Assembly: GCA_964385635.1 (NCBI GenBank)
Contig: CAYLPU010000010.1
Span: forward strand, 8,293 to 72,292
Length of the DNA: 64,000 nucleotides
Direction of reading: 5' to 3'
Source of the DNA: CAYLPU01 sp964385635
GTDB taxonomy: Bacteria; Chloroflexota; Anaerolineae; B4-G1
Shown: in pieces, positions 25,241 through 32,466 of the stretch
How the letters are laid out: each line of letters starts with the position of its first letter
Position numbering within the stretch: position 1 is the first letter of the stretch
The notes under the pieces: generated by a model
What the model was told of the DNA's origin: nothing
Seen by the model: only the letters and a program-made list of their open reading frames with translations
Database searches by the model: none
Position numbers and translations under genes: made by a program

Positions 25241-25753
25241 ATGGACATCTCGCACCACCTCGAACTCATCCATCCTGCTTCCTACGTCGCACCGAACGCG
25301 ACCATCATCGGCAACGTACACATCGCCGCCGAGGCGAGTGTCTGGTTCGGTTGCGTGCTGCGGGGCGACAACGCGCCCATCATCGTCGGGGCTCGCACCA
25401 ACGTTCAGGACCTCACCGTGATTCACACAGACGCAGGACAGCCCTGCACGCTGGGTGAGGAAGTGACTGTCGGTCACCGGGCTGTGCTGCACAGCGCGAC
25501 TGTCGAAGATGGCGCGCTGATCGGCATCGGGGCTATTGTGCTCAACGGCGCGGTCGTGGGCCGGGAGGCATTGGTCGGGGCTGGGGCGTTGGTGCCCGAG
25601 GGGATGAACATTCCACTCCGGCACCTGGTACTGGGCGTACCGGCGCGAGTGGTGCGGGAACTGACGGACGAGGAGATCAAACGCTCGCGTACTTTTGCTG
25701 AGCACTACGTCGCACAGGCGCACATGTTCTTGGCTGCCAGAAAGGAAAGATGA
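25241..25753 (+). CDS. Gamma-class carbonic anhydrase family protein
   Basis: The 170-residue product is a left-handed beta-helix with hexapeptide repeats (NATIIGNVHIAAEASVWFG, then VRGDNAPIIVG-type LRGDNAPI). The metal-ligand His residues appear in VIHTD, VGHRAVLHS. This is the YrdA/CaiE-like gamma-carbonic anhydrase group; some members hydrate CO2 and others have lost activity. It forms a trimer in the cytoplasm. The stop overlaps the next start (ATGA). Confidence 0.87.
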   Translation: MDISHHLELIHPASYVAPNATIIGNVHIAAEASVWFGCVLRGDNAPIIVGARTNVQDLTVIHTDAGQPCTLGEEVTVGHRAVLHSATVEDGALIGIGAIVLNGAVVGREALVGAGALVPEGMNIPLRHLVLGVPARVVRELTDEEIKRSRTFAEHYVAQAHMFLAARKER

Positions 25754-26241
25754 CCATGTCAGTTATTGAGTTATTGCAACGCAGTGAATTGTTTTCCAGG
25801 CTCACGTCTGAGCAGATTGAGCAGATTGCTGCCCTGGGTCGGGAGGCTGTTTACAACGCGGGCGACCTCATCATCCGCGCGGGCGATCCCTCCGATGAGC
25901 TGTACGTCATCCGCAGCGGTATGGTCGAGGTGCTGGTCTCCGGGGGCAGGATCCCTGACGTGTCGGGACCGCCCCAATTGACTTCCCTCGTCCGTCTGGG
26001 CCAGGGGCAGTTATTCGGCGAGATGGCGCTGGTGGACAGCGGGGTCCGCTCAGCGACGGTGCGCTGCGTGGAGGATGGCACCGTGCTCTACGTCATCCCC
26101 CGTCAAGCCTTCTGGACCCTCTGCGATGGCGATCATCACATCGGCTACGTCGTGATGCGCAACATCGCTGCCGACCTGTCGTTCAAGTTGCGCCACCGCA
26201 ACCTGCAGGCGAGGCTGGAAGGAGCGGGAGGGACGCCGTGA
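25750..26241 (+). CDS. Cyclic nucleotide-binding domain protein without DNA-binding domain
   Basis: The 163-residue protein is a single cNMP-binding jelly roll: LLQRSELFSRLTSEQIEQIA, then GDLIIRAGDPSDELYVIRSG, and the phosphate-binding cassette GQLFGEMALVDSGVRSATV. The helix-turn-helix of CRP/FNR factors is absent; only a helix follows. It probably senses a nucleotide and regulates a partner protein. It is coupled by overlaps to the carbonic anhydrase upstream and the small gene downstream. Confidence 0.83.
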   Translation: MTMSVIELLQRSELFSRLTSEQIEQIAALGREAVYNAGDLIIRAGDPSDELYVIRSGMVEVLVSGGRIPDVSGPPQLTSLVRLGQGQLFGEMALVDSGVRSATVRCVEDGTVLYVIPRQAFWTLCDGDHHIGYVVMRNIAADLSFKLRHRNLQARLEGAGGTP

Positions 26242-26441
26242 TCTACAAAGTGAGTTACGTCGTCGTAGGCAGGCCGCACTTGGGCTCGATCGTAAACCTG
26301 GACACCCCGCCGCGCGTCGGCGACCGGGTGCAATTGGGCGATGAACTGTTTGAGGTCACCGAGGTCACCGATCTGATTCCACCGCGTGGGGAGTTCGCCT
26401 ATCTCCACGTCACCTGCCAGCCGGTGCAGGATGAGATGTAG
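26238..26441 (+). CDS. Small protein of unknown function (67 aa)
   Basis: GTG at 26238 overlaps the preceding stop (GTGA). The product has an all-beta look with IVNLDTPPRVGDRVQLGDELFEVTEV, suggesting a small barrel. No family is recognised. Tight coupling to the cyclic nucleotide-binding gene supports that it is translated. Confidence 0.6.
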   Translation: MIYKVSYVVVGRPHLGSIVNLDTPPRVGDRVQLGDELFEVTEVTDLIPPRGEFAYLHVTCQPVQDEM

Positions 26442-26494
26442 GGTATGTCAAGGGGATGTGATCTCCCACGCACCCTTTGATGACGACTGTCGGC

Positions 26495-26556
26495 TTGACA
26501 AGGATGGCTTTCTGAGTATAATATGCGGTGTATCGTATATATATCGCACTGCATAT
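26495..26556 (+). promoter_or_regulatory. arsR promoter and operator
   Basis: TTGACA (26495-26500) and TATAAT (26517-26522) are 16 bp apart, close to a consensus promoter. A 36-bp imperfect palindrome at 26521-26556 begins ATATGCGGTG and ends CACTGCATAT, overlapping the -10 end and start site. This is the expected place for an ArsR-family repressor to bind and block transcription. Confidence 0.7.
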
Positions 26557-26565
26557 AGTGAAGAT

Positions 26566-26666
26566 GTATCTTTTCAATAAATGGGGGTGAGGTGGAGGAA
26601 CGCCAGCATCTTGCTGGCATCTAGCGACCAAGATGGTCGCGTTCCCCCAAGATATTGAGAAGATAC
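26566..26666. mobile_element. MITE family 1, copy 2 (101 bp) in the arsR leader
   Basis: The element is bounded by GTATCTTTTCAATA and TATTGAGAAGATAC and flanked by 8-bp duplications GTGAAGAT (26558-26565, 26667-26674). The interior forms two hairpins, GCCAGCATCTTGCTGGC and GCGACCAAGATGGTCGC, inside GGAACG/CGTTCC. It is identical over 101 bp to the copy at 54349-54449. It separates the arsR operator from the coding region and supplies an in-frame ATG at 26633. Confidence 0.88.
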
Positions 26667-26683
26667 GTGAAGATCGTGAAGTA

Positions 26684-27031
26684 ATGAAGGAAGACGCATA
26701 TCGGCAAGTGGCCCAACTGTTCCAGATTCTATCTCACCTGGCGCGGCTGCGCATCTTGGACGAACTGCGGCGGGATGAGGCGTGTGTGTGTCACCTCCAG
26801 GCAGTGCTGGGGCGGCCCCAGGCCTACGTCTCTCAGCAGTTGCGGGTGCTGCGGGAGGCCGGGGTGGTCGCGGATCGCAAAGATGGTCAGCTTGTCTACT
26901 ATCGGTTGAACGATCCACAGATCACGCAGTTGCTGGAGACCGTTCTGGGGCCAGCCGGTGAGAGAACACACCCACCAGATTGCCCTTGCCCCAGGTGCGC
27001 TCGTTGCAATTCTGAGGTATCGTGTGAGTAG
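26684..27031 (+). CDS. arsR: ArsR-family metalloid-responsive repressor
   Basis: From ATG 26684 the protein is 115 residues. It is a winged helix: FQILSHLARLRILDELRRDEACVCHL, recognition region PQAYVSQQLRVLREAGVV, wing ADRKDGQLVYYRL. The CVC pair in the alpha-3 region is the classical As(III)/Sb(III) site, and the C-terminus adds more Cys (CPCPRCARC). An in-frame ATG at 26633 lies inside the inserted repeat and would add 17 residues unlike the family. The promoter and palindromic operator upstream suggest autoregulation and control of the following genes. Confidence 0.88.
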   Translation: MKEDAYRQVAQLFQILSHLARLRILDELRRDEACVCHLQAVLGRPQAYVSQQLRVLREAGVVADRKDGQLVYYRLNDPQITQLLETVLGPAGERTHPPDCPCPRCARCNSEVSCE

Positions 27032-27168
27032 CCTCCGGCAGCGCGCGTCTATCGGTGCGGGATTCTGACTCGTGTAGGTGAACACTGGTCGTGGCAGCCA
27101 TTGCTGCGGCTTTCTTTTGGGCTGGCAAATATGCAGTGGGTTGCATACAAAGACAATGGAGGTGCAAG

Positions 27169-28527
27169 TTGAGCGTCCTACAATACCTGGCAACATTGTT
27201 GCAAACCGGTCTGGGCAGTCTGGCGGCTTACCTGGCCGCTCACGTCCTGCTGTGCCTGCTGCCGGCCTTTTTCATCGCCGGGGCGCTGGCCGCACTGATC
27301 CCCAAGGAGGCCATCACCAGGTACCTGGGCCGGGATGCGCCCAGGTGGATTTCCTACCCGGCGTCGGCGTTGGGTGGGTTCGTGCTCGCGGTTTGCTCGT
27401 GCACCATCATGCCGCTCTTCGCCAGTATCTACAAGAAGGGGGCCGGGTTGGGGCCAGCGATCACGTTTCTGTTCGTCGGACCGGCGGTCAACATCCTGGC
27501 GATCTCGTTCACCGGCGTGCAGATCGGGATGGACATCGCGCTGGCGCGGATCGTGCTCTCCATCGTGTTCGGTATCAGCATCGGCCTGTTGATGGCCTGG
27601 TTCTTCCGCCAGGACGACGAGGCGCACAACGAAGCCACCAATGGCGGGCGGGCCTTCGCGCAGGGGGCAAAGGTGCCGGCCCACACGTGGGTCTTCTTCG
27701 CGCTGCTCCTGGGCGTGCTGCTCGCGGGCACATTGCAGGTAGCCGTGCTGAAGAATAGTTGCGCGACGTTTACGCTCCCCGGCGCGTGGGCAGAATCGTT
27801 CCAGGGCTGGCTCAATAGCATCGTGCCCCCGAATCCCTCCCTGGGCATTGAGGGGGTGAGCGTCCACGGCGTGTTCCTGATTGGCCTGTTGGTACTCATC
27901 GCCATCACCGCCTGGCTGGGGCTGAACAAAGTGGACGAGGGATTCAACACCTGGACCTACGTGGCGCTGGCGCTGGTCACGGCGACGTTGATCGTGGCTT
28001 CTTTCAAGGTCGTGGCGGTGGAAGATGGCCTGAGCGTGGGCATCACCGGTAAACTGATCGCGGAGGTCGTGCTCATCGCCGCCGTGTGGTGGATGGCGGC
28101 CAAAAAGTTCGACGCCTACGACCTCCAGGACTGGCTATGGGAAATGTGGCGGTTCGTCAAACAGATCATCCCGCTACTGATCGTGGGCGTTTTCCTGGCC
28201 GGGATGGCACGCGCGGTCATCCCCGCGACGTGGATCGAGGCGATCGCCGGGCGCAACACCGTGTGGGCTAACCTGGTCGGCGTGTTGTTCGGTGTCTTCA
28301 TGTACTTCCCCACCTTGGTCGAGGTACCCATCGCGCAGACGTTCCTTTCGCTGGGAATGCACCGTGGGCCGTTGCTGGCCTACCTGCTGGCCGACCCGGA
28401 GTTGAGCCTGCAGTCTATCCTCATCACCAATTCGGTGATTGGTAAAAAGAAGACGGCGGTATACGTGGTATTGGTGACGATCTTCAGCACCCTATCGGGG
28501 CTGATCTTTGGCTGGTTTGTGCGGTAG
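27169..28527 (+). CDS. ArsP/COG0701-family permease (putative organoarsenical efflux)
   Basis: The start TTG at 27169 follows GGAGG; the product is 452 residues with about ten membrane segments. Motifs of the COG0701 (DUF318) family are seen twice: VCSCTIMPLFASIYKKGAGLGPA with FVGPAVNILA in the first half, and FMYFPTLVEVPIAQTFLSLGM near the C-terminus. Members include ArsP, an exporter of trivalent methyl and aromatic arsenicals. Position between arsR and arsM supports that role. A metal other than arsenic cannot be excluded. Confidence 0.8.
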   Translation: MSVLQYLATLLQTGLGSLAAYLAAHVLLCLLPAFFIAGALAALIPKEAITRYLGRDAPRWISYPASALGGFVLAVCSCTIMPLFASIYKKGAGLGPAITFLFVGPAVNILAISFTGVQIGMDIALARIVLSIVFGISIGLLMAWFFRQDDEAHNEATNGGRAFAQGAKVPAHTWVFFALLLGVLLAGTLQVAVLKNSCATFTLPGAWAESFQGWLNSIVPPNPSLGIEGVSVHGVFLIGLLVLIAITAWLGLNKVDEGFNTWTYVALALVTATLIVASFKVVAVEDGLSVGITGKLIAEVVLIAAVWWMAAKKFDAYDLQDWLWEMWRFVKQIIPLLIVGVFLAGMARAVIPATWIEAIAGRNTVWANLVGVLFGVFMYFPTLVEVPIAQTFLSLGMHRGPLLAYLLADPELSLQSILITNSVIGKKKTAVYVVLVTIFSTLSGLIFGWFVR

Positions 28528-28557
28528 CACTTGACTTCACATAGGAGGAGATGAGAG

Positions 28558-29352
28558 ATGTCAGATTCTGACAGAGAAGAAATTCGACAGGCCGTCCGAG
28601 ATAAGTACGGCTCCGTCGCACAAGCGACAGATACCGGTTGTGGATGCAGCACCTCGTCCTGTTGCAGCCCCAGGGACGTTTCCATCGCGCTCGGATACCC
28701 TCCGGGACAACTGACGGCGGTGCCGGAGGGGGCCAACATGGGACTGGGGTGTGGCAACCCACACGCGATCGCGGCGCTGAAAGAAGGTGAGACTGTGCTT
28801 GATCTGGGTAGCGGTGGCGGGTTCGATTGCTTCCTGGCTGCCCGGGCCGTGGGCGAGACGGGGCGTGTCATTGGCGTGGATGTGACGCCTGAAATGGTAA
28901 GCAAGGCCCGCCAGAACGGTGCGGGTGCTGGGTTCAGGAATATCGAGTTCCGTCTTGGGGAGATGGAGAATCTACCCGTGGCAGATGCTTCTGTAGATGT
29001 GATTATCTCCAATTGCGTCATCAACCTCTCGCCAGAGAAACCACAGGTGTTCAGAGAGGCGCTGCGTGTTTTGAAGCCGGGTGGCCGTCTGGCTATCTCA
29101 GACGTTGTCGCAACCGCGCAGTTACCCGACGAGATGAAGGAAGACCTTGCACTCTACGCCGGATGTATCGCGGGCGCGGTTTCGGTAGACGAGTTGGTAG
29201 ACATGTTGAGAGAGGCTGGATTCACCAATATTCGCATACAACCCAAGGATGAAAGCAGAGAATTCATCCGTGACTGGGCTCCAGGTATGAGAGTCGAGGA
29301 TTTTGTGGTTTCGGCTACTATCGAAGCAGTAAAACCTTGTTGCTGCTCATGA
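28558..29352 (+). CDS. arsM: Arsenite SAM methyltransferase
   Basis: The 264-residue protein carries SAM motif I VLDLGSGGGFDCFLAARAVG and the conserved Cys of the ArsM family: a Cys-rich N-terminus (CGCSTSSCC), LGCGNP, SNCVINLSPEK and AGCIAGA. It methylates As(III) to mono- and dimethyl species in the cytoplasm. The C-terminal CCCS may bind metalloid too. GGAGG precedes ATG 28558, 31 bp after the permease, so both are in one operon: methylation followed by export is the simplest reading. Confidence 0.92.
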   Translation: MSDSDREEIRQAVRDKYGSVAQATDTGCGCSTSSCCSPRDVSIALGYPPGQLTAVPEGANMGLGCGNPHAIAALKEGETVLDLGSGGGFDCFLAARAVGETGRVIGVDVTPEMVSKARQNGAGAGFRNIEFRLGEMENLPVADASVDVIISNCVINLSPEKPQVFREALRVLKPGGRLAISDVVATAQLPDEMKEDLALYAGCIAGAVSVDELVDMLREAGFTNIRIQPKDESREFIRDWAPGMRVEDFVVSATIEAVKPCCCS

Positions 29353-29371
29353 TTCTATTGGGGAGGTTAGA

Positions 29372-29617
29372 ATGGAGATCAAGATTCTGGGCGGCGGATG
29401 CCCCAAGTGCGAGCGCCTGGAGAGGCTGGCCCGTGAGGCGGCCGGCGAACTGGGCATCGAAGCGACGTTCACCAAGGTCAAGGAGATGGGCGCGCTCATG
29501 GCCTACGACGTCATGAGCACGCCAGCCCTGGTGATCAACGAGGAGGTCAAATCGTCGGGCCGGATTCCGCGCAAGGAAGAGATCGCGGAGTGGATTCGAG
29601 CAACGCAAGGCTTGTAG
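29372..29617 (+). CDS. Thioredoxin-like small redox protein 1 (CPKC)
   Basis: At 81 residues this is a mini-thioredoxin of the redox-active-disulfide (TM0996/MTH895) type. The active site is GGGCPKCERLERLA near residue 9, and the cis-Pro loop is MSTPALVINEEV. It could deliver electrons to arsenic or nitro reduction or bind metalloid. It starts 20 bp after arsM and is the first of four tandem paralogous small genes. Confidence 0.85.
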   Translation: MEIKILGGGCPKCERLERLAREAAGELGIEATFTKVKEMGALMAYDVMSTPALVINEEVKSSGRIPRKEEIAEWIRATQGL

Positions 29618-29624
29618 GAGGGAG

Positions 29625-29888
29625 ATGATGCTTCAAATCAAGGTCTTTGGTACCACCCCTCCGTGCGCCAACTGTAAACGCGCGGAGGCGCAGGCAGAGA
29701 AAGCAGCGGAGCGGTTTCCTGGGCAGGTCGAGGTGGTCAAGCTCGACGCGCTAGGCCCAGAGGCCGAAGCATACGGCTTGATGACCACGCCATTGGTCGT
29801 CGTCGGCGAGGAGGTGGTCGGCACGGGTAGGGTTGTGCCGGCTGGGAATCTCGTATCAATCATTGAGGAGAAACTAGGAGACTTATGA
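29625..29888 (+). CDS. Thioredoxin-like small protein 2 (CANC), ArsE-like
   Basis: The 87-residue product has TTPPCANCKRAEAQAEKA with a CxxC pair and a cis-Pro loop GLMTTPLVVVGEEV. Proteins of this kind next to arsF/arsG correspond to ArsE. ATG occurs at 29625 and again at 29628. It overlaps the next gene by 4 bases. Confidence 0.78.
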   Translation: MMLQIKVFGTTPPCANCKRAEAQAEKAAERFPGQVEVVKLDALGPEAEAYGLMTTPLVVVGEEVVGTGRVVPAGNLVSIIEEKLGDL

Positions 29889-30157
29889 TGGTTAAACTGG
29901 AGGTCTTTAGCGGCAATCCGCCCTGCCCGGGCTGTGTCGCGCTCGTCGAACTGACGCAGCGGATCGCCCCCAAATACGAGGACGAGATGGAACTCACTGT
30001 CTACGTCGGTGAGGAGGGGATGGAAAAGTTCGAGGAGTACAAACCCTTCTGCGTCCCGGCTGCCGTGGTCAATGGCTCGATTCGCATCGAGGGGATGTGC
30101 CCCAGCGAAGCGACGCTCAATAACGCATTGCGGGAGGGTGGGCTATGTCTAAAGTGA
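29885..30157 (+). CDS. Thioredoxin-like small protein 3 (CPGC)
   Basis: The 90-residue product has SGNPPCPGCVALVELTQ, a CxxC site, and later FCVPAAVVNGSIRIEG with an extra Cys just before the cis-Pro. The fold appears intact. It overlaps both neighbours (4 and 13 bases), so translation is coupled. Confidence 0.75.
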   Translation: MMVKLEVFSGNPPCPGCVALVELTQRIAPKYEDEMELTVYVGEEGMEKFEEYKPFCVPAAVVNGSIRIEGMCPSEATLNNALREGGLCLK

Positions 30158-30411
30158 GAATCGAGGCGTTCGTGTCGGTGCCGCCTTGCTCCGGCGGCGT
30201 AGCGGTCAAGCGACTGCTGAAGGAAATCGAGGCCGAGTTTGACGACCAGACCGAGATCGTCTTCCACACCGGCCCCGGCGACAAGGAGTGGGAGAAGTAC
30301 GCCATCAACAACGCCCCGGCGCTGGTCGTCGGCGACCTGGTCAAGTTCGTGGGGCTGGCCCCGAGCAAGGAGAGCCTGGTAGGCGCGTTGCGCGAGGCGG
30401 GATTGGCATAG
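30145..30411 (+). CDS. Thioredoxin-like small protein 4, second active-site Cys lost (CSGG)
   Basis: The 88-residue paralogue reads VSVPPCSGGVAVKRLL where the others have CxxC, so only one active-site Cys remains. The rest of the fold (NNAPALVVGDLVKFVG) is preserved. A monothiol role or simple subunit role is possible; it cannot form the usual disulfide. Confidence 0.75.
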   Translation: MSKVRIEAFVSVPPCSGGVAVKRLLKEIEAEFDDQTEIVFHTGPGDKEWEKYAINNAPALVVGDLVKFVGLAPSKESLVGALREAGLA

Positions 30412-30475
30412 CCAGGCGTTGCCGACACTGCTGCATTGGAGTCTCGTCCCAACGCCTTCAGCACCGTGCCTGGTT

Positions 30476-30505
30476 CCGAGGGTGGGGTATAGACCCCACC
30501 CTCGG
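30476..30505. other. Perfect 13-bp stem hairpin between redox genes and arsF
   Basis: CCGAGGGTGGGGT (30476-30488) and ACCCCACCCTCGG (30493-30505) pair perfectly around ATAG. No T-run follows, so it may slow transcription or protect mRNA ends rather than terminate. Confidence 0.6.
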
Positions 30506-30568
30506 ATAGGTTATCACAACAGGCCAGTTTCCGTTTAGGCACAGAATAAAAGAAGGAGACACACAACT

Positions 30569-31093
30569 ATGAGGGTGGGGCCAAAGAACATTCTGGCTAC
30601 AATTCTTATTCTGTTCGTCGTTGTGAGCGTGACGTACCTGATCGTGGATGGTTCCCGTCAGCCCACGGATAATCCAGCAAAAAGCGACCAGGCCGTGACT
30701 CAAGCGGTAACACCAAGCCCTGAACACGCCAGCGACGATGAAGCGGCGGAGGCTCAGCACACAGTTATCGCCTATTACTTTCACGGCACGTCTCGCTGCC
30801 AGATGTGTCGCACAATCGAGCAATACGCGCACGAAGCCATAGAGGACGGATTCCCCGAGGAACTGCAATCGGGGGTACTAGAGTGGCACGCAGTCAACGT
30901 GGAAGAACTTCAGAACAATCACTTTATCAGTGATTATGAACTGTTCACGCGCTCTGTGGTCCTGGTGGATATAGAAGGCGAAAACCAAACCAGGTGGAAG
31001 AACCTGGAGCGAGTCTGGGAACTCGTCGGTGATAGAGAGGCTTTTATATCATACGTTCAGGAAGAAACAAGGGCCTATCTGGGAGGGCATTGA
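30569..31093 (+). CDS. arsF: ArsF-like nitroreductase subunit family protein
   Basis: The 174-residue protein has an N-terminal membrane anchor (ILATILILFVVVSVTYLIV) and an extracytoplasmic thioredoxin-like domain with YYFHGTSRCQMCRTIEQYA and YELFTRSVVLVD. This is the ArsF family named from the arsEFG locus of Shewanella, linked to reduction of nitrophenyl arsenicals such as roxarsone. AAGGAG precedes the ATG. Its stop overlaps the arsG start by one base. Confidence 0.8.
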   Translation: MRVGPKNILATILILFVVVSVTYLIVDGSRQPTDNPAKSDQAVTQAVTPSPEHASDDEAAEAQHTVIAYYFHGTSRCQMCRTIEQYAHEAIEDGFPEELQSGVLEWHAVNVEELQNNHFISDYELFTRSVVLVDIEGENQTRWKNLERVWELVGDREAFISYVQEETRAYLGGH

Positions 31094-31785
31094 TGGAAGA
31101 GTGGCTGCTTGGCGCGACGACGGCGCTATGGCTGGGCATTTTGACTTCGCTCAGTCCCTGCCCGCTGGCGACGAATATTGCCGCGATTTCTTTTGTGGGT
31201 AGACGCGTCGGACGCCCGCGCCAGGTCTTGTTGGCCGGCGTTCTGTATACTCTGGGCAGGTCGCTGACCTATTTGGCCCTGGGTATGCTGCTGGTCGGCA
31301 GCATCCTATCCGCGCCGCAGATGTCTCACGTCCTCCAGGAGTACATGAACAAGATTATCGGGCCGATCCTGATCCTGGTGGGCATGTTCTTGTTGGAAAT
31401 GCTGCAGATCAATCTTTCCGGCCCCGGCATCAGCGAGGTGATGCAGCGGCGGGTCGAGACGTGGGGTGTCTGGGGAGCCGGTGTGCTCGGAATTTTTTTT
31501 GCGCTTTCCTTTTGTCCCGTTTCGGCGGCACTGTTCTTTGGCAGCCTGATCCCTATGGCCATCATGCGCGGGTCTGGGGTACTGTTGCCCTCGCTCTACG
31601 GAGTGGGGACGGGCCTCCCAGTGTTCGTCTTTGCGTTGCTCATCGCACTGGGCACACGCTCGGTGGGTAAGGTATTCGACAAGTTAGCCCAGATCGAATG
31701 CTGGGCGCGTCGGTTTACGGGAATCATTTTCATTGTCGTAGGAATCTACTACTCCTTGACACACATCTTTGGCGTCTTCTACTGA
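31093..31785 (+). CDS. arsG: ArsG-like efflux permease (CcdA/LysE-type fold)
   Basis: The 230-residue membrane protein has six hydrophobic segments and paired Cys-Pro motifs, LTSLSPCPLATNIAAISF near the N-terminus and ALSFCPVSAALFFGSLIP in the middle, as in CcdA-like transporters. The ArsG family exports trivalent aminobenzyl arsenicals after nitro reduction. ATG 31093 forms TGATG with the arsF stop. The pairing with arsF is the main reason for the assignment. Confidence 0.82.
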   Translation: MEEWLLGATTALWLGILTSLSPCPLATNIAAISFVGRRVGRPRQVLLAGVLYTLGRSLTYLALGMLLVGSILSAPQMSHVLQEYMNKIIGPILILVGMFLLEMLQINLSGPGISEVMQRRVETWGVWGAGVLGIFFALSFCPVSAALFFGSLIPMAIMRGSGVLLPSLYGVGTGLPVFVFALLIALGTRSVGKVFDKLAQIECWARRFTGIIFIVVGIYYSLTHIFGVFY

Positions 31786-31833
31786 TCGAGAAGGAGCCAC
31801 TCTGCGCCCCTCACACCCTTGGAGGGGAAGAGT

Positions 31834-32466
31834 ATGTTGATCGAAGATTATGACCTTGAAGTAACGTCTGTTCCTTGTGAGCCAGGCAGCGAGGAGTTTG
31901 CGGCGATCGTGCGTCTTAACGTTGACATCGGCCTGACTCTGCCTTACCTGAACCGTACCCTGCGTGGGGCGGTCTACATCGCTCAGTCTCCCTCCCTGGC
32001 CTGGAAGAAGGGCGGGCGCAACATCGCCTTCTGGCCCTACAAGATCGCCATCGGCCATCTTGAGGACCGGGCGCAGGCCCAGAAGGTGGCACAGGGGTTG
32101 GTGGACCTGGTGAACCGGACGTGGGCGCGGCGAGAGGAGATTGAGCCGGACTATGAGATGCGCAAGCGACCGGGACCGCTGGAGGTCTACAACCTCTTGC
32201 CGCGGACCAACTGCCGGGCCTGCGAGCAGCCAACTTGCTACACCTTTGCCTGCAAACTGGTGATAGGGCGCGTGAAACTGGAGGCCTGCCCGGTGCTGCA
32301 AGAGCCCCAACACGCCCCGCAGTTGGCTCAACTGGTCAGCATGCTGCCGGTGGATATGCCCGCTGTCGGCCCGAAGGAGTCTAAATCTACATTGATTGCT
32401 GCGGATGGTTCTGGCTCGTTTTCGTCGAGCCGTGGAGGGGCACAGAGTAAGAGTGAGAGAGAATAA
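31834..32466 (+). CDS. Fe-S cluster domain protein
   Basis: ATG 31834 follows GGAGG; 210 residues. The C-terminal part has PRTNCRACEQPTCYTFACKL and a further Cys in LEACPVL, the four-Cys [4Fe-4S] pattern of the FeS domain (PF04060) found in corrinoid Fe-S proteins and related Chloroflexota proteins. The N-terminal ~120 residues are an unrecognised alpha/beta domain. The 3' end overlaps the next gene. Electron transfer or metal sensing for the metalloid island are only guesses. Confidence 0.68.
   Translation: MLIEDYDLEVTSVPCEPGSEEFAAIVRLNVDIGLTLPYLNRTLRGAVYIAQSPSLAWKKGGRNIAFWPYKIAIGHLEDRAQAQKVAQGLVDLVNRTWARREEIEPDYEMRKRPGPLEVYNLLPRTNCRACEQPTCYTFACKLVIGRVKLEACPVLQEPQHAPQLAQLVSMLPVDMPAVGPKESKSTLIAADGSGSFSSSRGGAQSKSERE

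Noticed and set aside
26633..26683. ATG 26633 as the true arsR start
   Set aside because: These codons come from the inserted repeat and are unlike ArsR N-termini; ATG 26684 gives a normal-length protein.
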